This document shows positions 11,341 to 23,689 of a DNA stretch of 62,000 nt, in pieces (within the stretch, counting starts at the first letter, position 1; each line of letters begins with the position of its first letter). The stretch lies in the NCBI GenBank assembly GCA_012295275.1, contig CM022673.1:25562261-25624260 (forward strand), written 5' to 3'. Source of the DNA: Chrysomallon squamiferum (taxonomy: Eukaryota; Mollusca; Gastropoda; Neomphalida; Peltospiridae). A program made the translations under genes and the position numbers. The notes beneath the pieces were generated by a model. It did not search any database. It was given only the letters and a program-made list of their open reading frames with translations, and had not been told where the DNA came from.

Positions 11341-13166
11341 CTGAACTGATTTTTTTTTTTTTTTTTTTTTTTGAAGTGATGACAAAACACCTGTTCACTC
11401 ATCGTACCTGTGCGTACCTAACCCCCTGGGGGAAAAAAATATAAATAAAAACAAAAGTAATTTAAGTCAACAAGAGATGCATTAGGACTAAAGTTTTATC
11501 ACTGCTGAAACAATCATTAAACATTTTACGTTAATGCAAGCTTGTTTATACATTTTCTCTCTGAATTAAAAAGCGAAGAATTTTTTCTTTTCTTTTATCA
11601 CAAGTAAAAACGTTTCGTTATCGAAGATGATCGCTTTTTGGAAAATTTTGTTTTGTTTGATTTTTGTAGATCAGACAAAAAAAAAAGTTGGTGTCAATGT
11701 TGATGTGCTTGGAAGGTTGTTTGTTGTGTGTTTACTGGTAGAAAGCAAAGGTTATTAAAAATGTGGCTGTCGTTTTACTGCAGACACACAATAAGCTCGA
11801 TGTAGATGGGGTTTTAAACTGTGAGATGTCTGCCAAGCGTGACTTTTGATGTCCCGATTATTGATGAAAACAAGTTTGCCACACATGCATGCATACATCG
11901 TACGCATTTGCTTAAAATGTGCATCGATGCGTTAATAAAATATGGAAGAAAAAACAAATAATATAATAAATTTGTATTTTAAAATTTTATTGTTATTTAT
12001 TAATAATATCATCATCATCATCATCATCATCATTAGTAGTAGTATTATTAGTGTTACAACTACTACTACTTTTATTATTATTGTTGTTGTTGTTGTTGTT
12101 GTTGTTGTTATTAATTGGTTTTCATTTTTCACCCCGGATTATATTCATTCTGCCTGCGTTAGACTGTAAATCTATCCCGTGGTTAAACTACACGATGAAA
12201 ATGTGGTATGTGTTCAGAATTCAACTTCTGAAGATACAGTTGTCATGCTATGACTAGTCAAAGTGATTTTAAAAATAAAAATGTATCAATTACCAGGGCA
12301 GGTTGAGGTAAAAGAAACATTCTCATGTACTCATTCTCACTCTCACTTTTATCTCTAAATCTGTATCATACGTTCATTTTTGCCTGCTATTTCTGTTTGC
12401 ACGAAGTGTAGGATATAATGTGTAAGAAAAAAAAATCAACGTGATTTAATCAATCAAAAACTGTTGCGGAACACCTGTTACGAAATGTTACGGCAGAAAA
12501 GAGTTTTGGTTGAAAAAAAAAAGAGTTTCTGGGCAAGAAAAGAGTCTGGGTAAGAAAAGAGTTTTGGGTAAGGAAAGAGAGTGGGTTCTCGTTACGATTG
12601 CAGGACACAAGGAAGTGTCCAGCATATCGGATCGTAACGAATCGGTTGCGATGTTTCGTTGATGTTTTCCGCTTCTTGCTGTTTCCGGCACTTGTCTAGC
12701 TCGTTGTAGGTCTCCTAGTCATCACCGGGTCCGTGTTGGTTGCGTCCTCTTTGTTTGTTTGTTTGTTCTATTTTTAATGTTTCCTTGTTCTTTTTGGCTG
12801 CTTCCCTCTGGTCCAATAATTCCAATTTTTTTTTTTTTTTTTTTTACGCCAATGTTTTTTTTATTTTTTTTTTTTTTATTGATTTATAAAATGTTATAAA
12901 CACCTGCAACTAAAAAGAATTAGAAGATGAGCGTAGTTAACTTATTTACATTTATTATGTACATTTAAGAAAACAACAAAAATAAATTTAAAAAAATAAA
13001 AAAATAAAAAATAAAACAAAATATTGTCTGTTTTATAGCTGAACCAGTTAGCAGTACTGTCCCTTGAAAAATGATTCCTAAAAACGCAGTTTCGTACGTA
13101 GTTGTATTTGAATGATATAAACAAACACGCACAATAAATTCAAATATACTGCATAATAATAATAAT

Positions 13167-13204
<38 letters not shown>

Positions 13205-13354
13205 TTTTAAATTTTTTTTTAATAACATGGTTTTTATATATATATATATATAAGAAGCTTCTATTTTGCCTTCGTGATATCATATGTTAATAAAATGAAA
13301 AGGAATCTGGCTGTTTATAAGCAGGCATTAGAAACAAAACACAAAAACACACAT
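11341..13354. other. Intergenic interval without recognisable genes
   Basis: This stretch holds homopolymers, ATC and TTG triplet runs near 12012-12110, and AT runs at 13170-13252. At 12490-12580 a short tandem motif contains AAGAGTTTTGGGTAAG. The 12590-12750 part is somewhat richer in CpG but has no convincing exon. I see no gene. Confidence 0.6.
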
Positions 13355-13370
13355 TTCGAGATACAAATGT

Positions 13371-13376
13371 TTTATT
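13371..13376 (-). terminator. Candidate polyadenylation signal AATAAA for M13 paralogue 2
   Basis: AATAAA on the minus strand, about 255 bases after the stop codon of M13 paralogue 2. It is the first such hexamer in a plausible position. Confidence 0.5.
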
Positions 13377-13628
13377 CAATAAATACTCTATTACATATAA
13401 AAAGTTATAAGTAGGCTAAATACTGCACTATGATTACATCAAGATAGTATTACATAAATACTGTATTAAGTGTATAATGTGTGTATCTTACATTTTTAAC
13501 AGAACTGCATTAAATAAATACCATATATTAAGAGCGAGTGAATGTTTTTAACATTTCACCATTTCAGATTACAAACACGCATTCTTCAATCACTGTTCTC
13601 TAGATGTTTTATAGTTAAATACTAATAG

Positions 13629-14397
13629 TTAATATAGCTGACACTTGTTTGGTGGGTTCATCGGTGTATTAGGTTTACACCTGAAGGCGTCGCTAAATTC
13701 CTTCAACTGACTGACCGCCATGTTCACTCTGCAACGAAGAAAATAAACTGGTAAAAAAACCCGGTCGTTTCGTTCTTCTTCTGAAAAAGATATGCAGTTT
13801 GTAGACAAAACAAGAATAAAGAAAATTGTTGACTGTGTGTGCCTTTCATGTTGGGAAAATAAAGTATGAGGCTATGAAATAATTACAACAAACATGTTTT
13901 GTTCGTATCAAAACTGTCCGGCATTATAAAATATGTTATTATTATTTTTATTAACTTCAGCGACGAGAAATAGAAAAAGGGAAATAACTCCATAATTTTA
14001 TCTCTTAAAACGAATTACGTTGCGATGATGATTAATTTTATCCATTGTTGATATCCATTTAAAGCTGTCATTTTAAAGAGACGACCGAACTGCAAACATA
14101 AAACACACTTTGATTATAAAGAAATAAAACAACAACAGAAGCGATTTGTATAATTTTGATAGAGTACCTGACGTCTTCCTGTGGGTAACCGTATCTGGCA
14201 CTGTTGTAAGCGGCCTGTGCGTTCTTACTGGCGCAGTACGTCTGAAAGTCAGAGAACGAACCCATTTCATTTATTATCTCTCTAGTTTAGTGGTTTTCAA
14301 ATGAAATACTGAAATTACTCCTGTTAACGAATATGAATTACAATTTGAACCTGATTAAATATTGGCGATTATTAAAACAACCACAAAAACAATAAAT

Positions 14398-14454
<57 letters not shown>

Positions 14455-14932
14455 AATACATATATACACACATAGACATACATGAATATATATATATATA
14501 TATGTATGTATATATATATATACCTACTACATACATACATTATTCAGTTTTCACTATTATATTAATAATTGCTATTAAGTGTGAGTCATACAGATTTTAA
14601 TAATAATAACATTAGGTATTACTCTTTTTTTATTTATTTATTTTTAATAGAAATTCCCTCAGTTACAGAGAAAATCTCTCAGATGATTGATCGAGTTGTT
14701 AGAAACTGAATCAGTTATGTAACTCAAAATAACTAACGAATGTAACATTACAAATTACGATATAGGATTTTTAATCTACCTGAGCAGCAGAAATGAAGAA
14801 TATTTGATCGTTGGTGAGTCCCAGACCCGTGGGTACCGGCTTGTCTGCCCCTCGCTCGTTCTGCCAGTCATGATAGCCCTGGGTGCACAAGCACAGATAA
14901 ACATAGTTATTCTCAAACCTCAACATTAGAGG

Positions 14933-14988
<56 letters not shown>

Positions 14989-17871
14989 ACATTAAAACAA
15001 CCCTGAAGAAGTAATTTGTACTTGCTCAAGGAAACTGTAATTCAGATGTAAAATACATATGTCTGCAGTATCGGAATTACTAATAAAAAAAAAAAAAAAA
15101 AACGTTAGAGAAGAAATGCTGCATAGTCCTACATTCGTGATATGTCAGAATAAAAGTCCATAATTGAACAGACTAACACGTTTCTTACATATCTTCATTT
15201 ACTTCTTACTAAGACGAAATTATTATTTTTTTTTTTCTAAAAAAAAAATGAAAGAAATGTCCCAGTCTTTATTTAAATGAAAAGGAATTTTAACATTCCG
15301 ATAATAATAATAATAATAACAATAATAATAACTACAACAACAACAACAATAATAATAATAATATAATAATAACGATAACAACAACAACAACAACAATAAT
15401 AATAATAATAATAATAAAATAATAATAATAAGAACAATAATAATAAATAATAAATAATAATAATAATAAATAATAATAAGAAGAAGAAGAAGAAGAAGAA
15501 CGTTACATTTAATTTCTAAAAGGAAAAGGAAAAGTATTTTATAAAGAATAATAAATAAGAAAAACTATTTTCAAATTTAACGTACGTAATATGATATTTT
15601 GATTCCATCTGTAATAGTGATGCCTTCCGCATAGTATCTGTTAGCTTTGATGGGTATCTGCAATATATAAAAACGTTATTATTTTTTTTTTTTTTACATA
15701 TAATATTAGGATTAGTTAATTGTCTTTGAATAAATTAGTTACCGTCGTTACAGGAATTACTTCTACTGGTTAGAAGGGAAGGGTGATATGCGTCTTTCCG
15801 TAGGAACCCGAAGAAACAAAAAAAAACAACAGAATGATCCATCTGTTTTAATTTAGTCTTCAGCCAGTTTTCAGAGAGTATATTCCAGTTTCACAAAAAT
15901 ATATATATTAAACAAAATAAAGCAATTAAACAATATATATATATATAGATGCATAGACAGACATATATATATATATATATTTGATATATTAATATATATA
16001 TATTAGTAGACAAAAACAAAAGACTATGCAAATAAATTAATTAATTGATCAACGAACAAAGACAAAACAACCAACTATATTAAGACAGCTTAAATCAGTA
16101 AATGTTAATTGTAAAACAATGGTATCCCTTTACCTAGCACAAAAAGCATATCTAATCATAATTAATACACGGTGTTTCTAAGTACACGCGCACTTACATT
16201 GACTTTCTTTCCATCCGGGTCGATGTAAGGACCTTGAGTTTTGTTAGAGTAGAACTTGATGATGCAGTCTTTGACATCTTGGTAAGCTTGGTTTGTGGCG
16301 TTGGTCCACCAGTATGTGTTCCTGCCCATGTACTCCCCCTGTTTGTCCCAGCGCCTCCCTAAACACAGAGTAAAAACGTACATGTAATCTGTGTAACGTT
16401 CTCGTTTATACAGTTCTGTAAATTTGACGTATTAGTACAGTTCTGTAAATGTAATGTATTAGTACAGTTCTGTAAATGTAATGTATTAGTACAGTTCTGT
16501 AGATTTAATTTATTAATACAGTGTTAAAACATACATGTATTTGTTTAACGTTCTCGTTTATACAGTTCTGTAAATGTAATGTATTAGTACAGTTCTGTAA
16601 ATGTAATGTATTAGTACAGTGTTAAAACATACATGTATCTGTGTAACGTTCTCGTTTATACAGTTCTGTAAATGTAATGTATTAGTACAGTTCTGCAAAT
16701 GTAATGTATTAGTACAGTGTTAAAACGTACATGTAGTCTGTGTAACGTTCTTGTTTATACAGTTCTGTAAATGTAATGTATTAGTACAGTTCTGTAGATT
16801 TAACGTATTAATACAGTTCTGAAAAGTTAATGTATTAGTACAGTTCTGTAAATTTAATGTATTAATACAGTTCTGAAAAGTTATTGTATTAGTACAGTTC
16901 TGTAAATTTAATGTATTAGTACAGTTCTGTAAATTTAATGCATTAGTACAGTTCTGTAAATTTAATGCATTAGTACAGTTCTGTAAATTTAATGTATTTG
17001 TACAGTTCTGTAAATGTAATGTATTTGTACAGTTCTGTAAATTTAATGTATTAGTACAGTTCTGTAAATTTAATGCATTAGTACAGTTCTGTAAATTTAA
17101 TGTATTTGTACAGTTCTGTAAATTTACATTTACACAGATGATGTATACGTTTTAACGCTGTACTAATACATTAACTAATACATTAGCGATTTAATCCACT
17201 TAAAAATAATGGATTTGTACAACAACAAAAAGCACTTTTTAGATAACTCGTCAAACGTTACAGTCTGGCGAATGTTTCCAAAATGCATTAAAATTTCTCG
17301 CTTTAGAAAATGAACGTGCAATATGTGACTTTGCGATCAAAACATTTATAGCTTAGATCTCTGCCTGTAGGAGCCACGGCATTTGAAGTATTTGATTTTG
17401 TGTGTGTGTGTACAATGCAAACTGTCTTTACAACGAGCCATCATGCAGGCTTGTGTGTAAACTGTGCTGTCCCCTCACGTTTTCTAAAAACCTCACCCGA
17501 GCTGGCTACTAATAATGCAGGATGAAGCGATTAAGGACATTTACATTTACATTTACACAGATGATGTATACGTTTTAACGCGGTACTAATACATTAAATT
17601 TACAGAACTGTACTAATACGTTACATTTACAGAACTGTACTAATACGTTAAATCTACAGAACTGTGCTAATACGTTAAATCTACAGAACTGTACTAATAC
17701 ATTACATTTACAGAACTGTACTAATACGTTAAATCTACAGAACTGTACTAATACATTAAATCTACAGAACTGTACTAATACGTTAAATTTACAGAACTGT
17801 ATAAACGAGAGCATTACACAGATTAGATGTACGTTTTTACTCTGTCTGTGTGTCTGTGTGTGTGTGTGTGT

Positions 17872-17951
<80 letters not shown>

Positions 17952-18930
17952 ACGTATTCTAAAACCTCACCCCACTGGTCTATAATATGCAGGATGAAGT
18001 GACCCAGGACGCTCCCCAGAGACCCGAACGTCATCGCATGCGGTTCGTCGTGGTTGTAGATGGGGAACTGCAAGATGCCGGCGGGCACGATGACCTCGTT
18101 CCAGTACCACAGCACGGCGAGGTTCGTGTCGATGGCGTTGAAATACCACCGGCTCCGGTCCTCACCCTCTCGCAGTTCCTTGTTCCAGTTCGCCTTGTCC
18201 ATCTTGTTTATCTCCAGTTTGTTTTGGAAGTAGTCGGTTCTATTGATGACAAACTGAAAAAATAAAATAAAATAAAAATAAAAAGTATATAATATAACAG
18301 GTAAATATACATACATACATATATATATAATAATAACGGCGAGATTATATATATATTCATACATACATATGTATACATATATATAATCTGGCCGATATTT
18401 TCAGTATTTGTTCCCTAACTGCAATTATTTTTCTCAGGTATTAATTGTTAGAAATACTATTTCCGACGTTTTATTCTTTATTAACACTAAAAAATGAAAT
18501 ACTTACATTTTTATAGATTTCGTCAACTTTGTCTTGGTCTTCTAAATAATCCTGATAACCAATTTTATAATTCGCTGCATTCAGCTGAAAATTAATACTG
18601 AAAATGAATAAAATTCACGAAAGACTGAGCAATTAACAATTTTTATATATATATATATATATATTTTACAATTATTTTTTTTATAACAGCCAATTATCTC
18701 ACTGGGGATATATCTATCTAATTTTCTTTCTGTCTGTCTGTCTGTCCGTCCGTCTGTCTGTCTGTCTGTCTGTCTGTATGGGACTTACCTTATCTTCTGC
18801 GTATTTCCGTGTAGCATCGTCCATCCATGGAGTGCTCCATATAATATGTTTAACAGACTTCTTAATGTTTTCAGTGATATCTGTAACCTGGTCAAATATA
18901 AAATACATACAAATAACAATGAGAAGAGAG

Positions 18931-19014
<84 letters not shown>

Positions 19015-20380
19015 AATAAGTTTGATCGTCACCATCATTTCAATCACCATTTGTAATAATCTGATTACAATAACAAATAAAAAGGGACATGAAAATTTCA
19101 TTATACCAAAAAAAAAAAAAAAAAAAAAAAGTTAAATCGTCACGGAATAAAATTAAAATACCTTTATTTTATTTTTGTTAGCAAAATGATCGGCAATGTA
19201 CAGCGCAGACAGCGCTTCCGGCATCTTCTGATTGACGTAGTTGTAGCAGTATCTGAATTTACCGAGAAACTCCGCCCTGCCCCAGATGTCCACGTACATT
19301 TCTCTGTTGGCGTGGATGTACTCCCAGGACAGGTCCTGAACGTACGTTTCCATTAGTCGCCAAGTTAGATAACTGTGCAGCTTTCTGATTGAAATTACAC
19401 AAAAATACAGATTATATGTAGGAGAAGAATGAAAAAAAAAAAAAAGTTCTTTTATAACATTATGAAATATGAAAAAGGTTAAGAGTTATAATTTTAAGGT
19501 CTGCAGTTCACTGATAATATATATATATATATACATATGTATACACGCACGCACACACGCACACTCAAAACACACAAAAATATATTGATAGATAGATAAT
19601 AATATAATACATAATAAAATAAAGCTGTTGACGCAAATAACCTATACATTTTTTTATTTGATTTTAGTTGTTTTCTCTGTTTTCTTACATTTAAAACTTA
19701 TATCAGACGTATTTAAATTGAATTTAAGTTTTATTTAAAAATATATTAAAATATTAGTACTACTATGACAACGTCTACTACTTATACTAAACCACCACTT
19801 TTACTAACAAGTGTTATACTTTTACTACTGTTACTATTATTCCACTATTATTACTATTACTGCTATACTACTACTATTACTATTACTGATACTATTACTA
19901 TCAACAGTATTTCATACTACCATTACTACTATTAGTACAATAAGGACCACTATGAACACTATAACTACTGCTATCATTTACTATTAATACTACTTTTAGA
20001 ATACGACAGATAGACTGAACAGTAATAGCAGTACAGGCTGAGGATCCTTTATTCGAAATTCCGAAATCCGAAACGTTTTCCGAGCAGCAGAAATAATATC
20101 TTAAAGTTTTCGGGCTTTTTTGCATATATAAACCATATTGTATGTATAAAATTATTGAAAAATATTATTTAAACAATCCTGCAGACTGTCTGTGTAAGAT
20201 GTGTATGAAAAAATAAATGGAATTCATATTTAGACGTAGATTGTATTCTCATGTTATCTCCTAATATTCCGAAATCCGAAACACTTCCGGTCCCAAGCAT
20301 TCTGGATAAAGAATTCTGAACAGGTAGCAGTAGAAATAATAGTAATAGTAATATAAAAACACTAGTAATTCCAGTAATAA

Positions 20381-20422
<42 letters not shown>

Positions 20423-21066
20423 GAGTAGTAGCAGTAGTATTAGTAGTATTAGTAGTAGTAGTAGTAGCAGCAGCAGCAGTAGTAGTAGTAGTTGTAGTAG
20501 GAGTAGTAGCAGTAGTATTAGTAGTATTAGTAGTATTAACGGTACTGATAATATTAGTAATAGCTAGTAGCAACAACTGGTAAAGTAATAAACAACAAGT
20601 AATAAATAAACAAAAATATAAATAAATAAATAGATAGATAAAATAAACAAACAAACAAACGAATAAATAAATAATATAAATATAAACAAATAAATAGATA
20701 GATAAAATAATCAAACAAACAAACGAATATATAAATAAATAAATAAATAAATAAACAAATAAACAAACAAATAAATAAATAAATAAACATTTACCTGTCT
20801 TTGGTGCTTTGATCTAACTGGCTAATCATTCGGGACACGTTGACGAGAAAGTCTGGTTTAAACACAACGACTTTAGTCCTGTGGGTCACCCCGGCGTTGT
20901 TAAACAGGTAACTCACCTGCATTGTCCACTGAATCTGCAACCACGTAGCCGGCATTCGAATGAGTGAATGTAGGAATGAACGAACGAAGAACAAATAAAT
21001 GAATATCGTGATGGTTAATTGTACTTGAAATCATTTTTTTTTGCGGTTATCAGAGGTCGTGTTTTT

Positions 21067-21122
<56 letters not shown>

Positions 21123-23681
21123 TTTTTTTTTTTTTTTATTCTATAATTATGACACAGAAATCGGTTAATCTGTATTTTACCTTTACTAATCAGTAAAATG
21201 TGAAGGTTTGTATCATTCTGGCAGTTCTTTCCATGAAAAATGATTTATAAATAGAAAAATGCAGTTAATTTTTTCATTTTAATTTGTTTTTGGTTTTTTC
21301 GATATTAAAATTAATCAGTTTCGTAATTTTAAAACAATTTAATAAAAATAATGTTAGTAAGTTTTTTTCCCCAATAAATATCATATTAAGACTTACGGTA
21401 TTTTGTGTTTTAGTTGTCAAATCGTCTAAAGTTATCTTGTTTTCTTCTGAATAAGGATCAGCTTGCCAGCTTGTATATAAAGCAGCCTGCAAATAATAAT
21501 TTAATTACAGGACAATATCTTCATGACTTTATTTGTAATAAAAGTTTTCAAGAATAAAATTTTTGCGACAGTTTAAATGAAAATGTCAAGTAGACATAAA
21601 TAAGTAAAAAATAAATAAATAAACAAACAAACAAACAAACAAACAAATAAATAATAAATAAATAACCATGTAGGATTAATTTCTTGAAACAAAAATTTAC
21701 ATAAACTGTATATATATATATATATATATAAATTCAAAGATCGACACAAATCACAAAAACATAGTTGAACTAGTGAACATGATCACGTTGAGCAAACAAA
21801 GACGTAGACAGATATTATGTGTAACAAAACAGTTAATAAAACTTGTGCACTCAAAACGGACGAAGTGATGAGCTCATTTACCTTGGCAATGTTCGCTTCT
21901 ATCTCAAAGGCGTCGTTGACAAACTGGCTTATTCGTTGTGTCTGGGTGGCAGGGTTCATTTTCACCCCGGAATCTCGGACAAGGAAAGTAGCAATTCGAG
22001 TCATAAATTTCTTGTAGTCGTTACGAACCTGCAACGCAGTAACAAAAAACAAAACAGTTATGATTGCGTCTCATTTGAATTTTGTATATTGTAGAACGGT
22101 AACTACGGGCGGGTCTAAACGTTTCTAATTCCATTTATCTCTGTTTGCCTGTCTGTCTGTATGTGCGTATATACGTATAGAGTAGGAATGTATTGTGGGT
22201 GTAAGGGTGTTGAAGTGCATAGTTTTATAATCTTGTCGAAATTGTTAAATCGTAATCGGTGAAGAAATAAAAAGTAGTGAAATGATGGTAAGTTTCACTT
22301 TTGTCTTAAATAATTAGATTCGTTTATGTCTTAAAATATTCCAACAGTACATCATTATCTTATTTGTAACTCTAATGACTAACGTTTGAAATAATATAAT
22401 GTGAATTTTTCCAGCTGCATCATGATTATAATTACGAATACATAATTGTTAAAATGATAATTATAATAATTTTAAATGCAGTGTAATTGTCATACGTCTT
22501 TCTCTCACACAAACAAACGCGCGCTGGCGTTTGCGCACATGAACACGCATGAAAATTGTTACCTTTTGGGTTTGAGGACTGACGTAATAGAACCATGGCA
22601 TGTATCGTCCAGTTCCAGCTGGGTAAATCTAAATCAAGTACAATTACATATAGCACTGAATATACACATATATATATATAACATATGCGTATTACATAGT
22701 TACGATAAGTCCACGATTCAATGTTACTTTGTATTCTTTAACTTTAACTTTAACTTACTGCTTAGCTATTTTTTGACTGGGGCTCTTTATGAACAACTTT
22801 TAAACAAATTTTCACTTCCATTCAGTTTAATGACATTTTTTCACAAAACCGAAAAAAGTTTAGAACATATTTTAATAACCAGAATTCTCACATAAACAGT
22901 TTGAACTAATAATATATGCACCTGTGTGTATATATACATAACGATTACAGGGGAGAAATAAATTTTACAGTTTTTAAGGTCTTACCCCAATTATTCTTTT
23001 CTTCCTGTTGGCCCAGTCGGGTATAACAGAAAGCCTGTAAAAAGCAGGGACCAGATATTTCTCTTGGACAATTTTCAGCTGGTTGTTGAAGTTAAAGTTA
23101 TTGGCATTCCAGCTACCTAGGACAGACCAACCTTTCAAGTCCGGCAGAACTTTTTTGATGAACGGAGTTCCTTTCTTCTTCTCTATAACATAATCATTCA
23201 TGCACGACGCGTACAAATCTTTCAGTTTCACCTCGGAAGACCATTTGGAAATTCGAGTTTTCGAGGCTTCCATCAGCAGGCGAAGCCGCTCTTTGTTTTT
23301 GTAGTAGAGTTCGCTGAGCGGAGTCCTCCTCTGCCTGTCCGGACGAACTGGATTCCACGTCTTCCAGCCTCCGCACGCGTATTTGTGAAAGTTCTCGCAC
23401 GGGTCCACGGACGTGTTCATGTTGCTGACCAGGTACGCGGCGCTTTCCAAACAAAGCTTCGTGGAACACGCTCCACCGAAGAGTCCGCTCTGATTCGAAG
23501 AGTTCTGATTGGCAACGCCAAAAAGCGCGGCCATGATCAGAAACAGGACGACGGTGACAATCAGCCCGACCGTCAAGACGCGCTCGCGAAGAGAAAAACC
23601 TTGCACGAAAGTTAACTTGTTTCCAAACTGGCCGAAGATCTGAGGCTTGTCCGGAGGAGATTCTTTGAAATCGTCAGCCAT
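13629..23681 (-). CDS. M13 family metallopeptidase-like protein, paralogue 2, probably catalytically inactive
   Basis: Fourteen coding exons: 23681-22986, 22628-22563, 22028-21882, 21486-21397, 20934-20795, 19384-19162, 18887-18789, 18584-18507, 18253-17971, 16358-16198, 15657-15586, 14878-14780, 14241-14168 and 13728-13629. Total about 775 aa, close to the usual 700-780. Seen: a type II membrane segment (about 35-56), DPCENFHKYACGGW, SWEYIHANREMYVDI, TPWMDDATR, VPAGILQFPIYN, and the classic C-terminal region with FRCKPNTPMNPPNKC. The zinc motif of the family, HExxH, reads HFILH (about residues 598-602): both His ligands remain but the catalytic Glu is Phe. The substrate-binding NAxY region reads NLAVLWYWN. 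In the third motif, normally GENIAD, the Glu ligand is kept (AEGITI) but the Asp is lost. Inference: a folded surface protein without peptidase activity. It lies head-to-tail with paralogue 1 and shares its exon lengths. Confidence 0.92.
14400..14452. repeat. (CA)n microsatellite
   Basis: About 26 CA units in intron 12 of M13 paralogue 2. Confidence 0.95.
14936..14988. repeat. (TG)n microsatellite
   Basis: A TG run in intron 11 of M13 paralogue 2. On the gene strand it is a CA tract about 60 bases upstream of the exon 12 acceptor. Confidence 0.95.
15299..15500. repeat. Compound AAT/AAC/AAG microsatellite
   Basis: Alternating AAT, AAC and finally AAG triplet runs upstream of the exon 12 acceptor, in intron 11 of M13 paralogue 2. 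Confidence 0.85.
16366..17126. repeat. 27-bp minisatellite, left arm of an inverted repeat
   Basis: About 25 units of 27 bp (core GTACAGTTCTGTAAATTTAA followed by TGTATTA) in intron 9 of M13 paralogue 2. A longer insert, running from TTAAAACATACATGTA to CGTTTATACAG, recurs near 16372, 16526, 16623 and 16722, giving a higher-order period of about 97-100 bp over part of the array. Confidence 0.85.
17475..17538 (-). pseudogene. Relic copy of the 3' end of M13 exon 9
   Basis: About 64 bp inside intron 9 align closely with the real exon 9 end plus donor (17950-18012). The shared pieces are CTTCATCCTGCAT and the donor context GGGTGAGGTTTT, and the same downstream intron bases follow. The copy has substitutions and in-frame stops (TAG TAG), and its upstream part has decayed. 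It lies in the spacer between the two arms of the inverted repeat. Confidence 0.7.
17551..17847. repeat. 27-bp minisatellite, right (inverted) arm
   Basis: The same 27-bp unit in opposite orientation. Its right end (about 17775-17847) is the reverse complement, nearly base for base, of the left edge of the left arm (16366-16440), including the stretch next to the exon 10 acceptor. The two arms could pair over about 270 bp. Confidence 0.85.
17862..17950. repeat. (TG)n microsatellite next to the exon 9 donor
   Basis: About 40 TG units. On the gene strand this is a long CA tract starting some 20 bases into intron 9 of M13 paralogue 2. Confidence 0.95.
17971..18253 (-). other. Exon 9 of M13 paralogue 2: altered zinc-site exon
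   Basis: Acceptor TTTTCAG at 18256-18254, donor G|GTGAGG at 17971/17970, phase 1. Codons at 18001-17987 read CAC TTC ATC CTG CAT (HFILH) where active M13 enzymes have HExxH. The frame is open and flanking residues are conserved (GSVLG before, IIDQWG after), so Phe replaces Glu by codon change, not by a frameshift. Confidence 0.9.
18935..19013. repeat. (GA)n microsatellite upstream of exon 7
   Basis: Nearly 80 bp of GA. On the gene strand it is a CT tract about 50 bases upstream of the exon 7 acceptor of M13 paralogue 2. A CTGT tetranucleotide run (18728-18778) lies just after the exon 7 donor. Confidence 0.95.
20034..20324. mobile_element. Non-autonomous hAT-like element with perfect 8-bp target duplication
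   Basis: A 291-bp element. The left end reads CAGGCTGAGGATCCTTTATT; the right end reads AAAGAATTCTGAACAGG, which is an imperfect inverted copy. Internal mirrored motifs include CCGAAATCCGAAAC. It is flanked on both sides by TAGCAGTA (20026-20033 and 20325-20332), the 8-bp duplication expected of hAT transposition. There is no coding capacity. It sits in intron 5 of M13 paralogue 2. Confidence 0.75.
20380..20545. repeat. (GTA)n microsatellite with GCA interruptions
   Basis: About 165 bp of GTA-type triplets in intron 5 of M13 paralogue 2. It also generates spurious low-complexity open frames. Confidence 0.9.
20600..20788. repeat. (AAAT)n / (AAAC)n tetranucleotide repeats
   Basis: AAAT and AAAC tetranucleotide runs ending just past the exon 5 donor of M13 paralogue 2. 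Confidence 0.85.
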
Positions 23682-23689
23682 GTTTGGTG

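Noticed and set aside
12488-12691. 67-codon minus-strand frame in a CpG-richer patch
   Set aside because: It overlaps a short tandem repeat, lacks convincing splice context and shows no recognisable motif.
17575-17814. Open frame repeating QFCRFNVLV-like units
   Set aside because: Translation of the inverted 27-bp minisatellite in an intron.
18714-19056. Poly-(Leu-Ser) and poly-(Arg-Glu) frames
   Set aside because: Translations of the (GA)n microsatellite; only the 33-codon M13 exon 7 inside is real.
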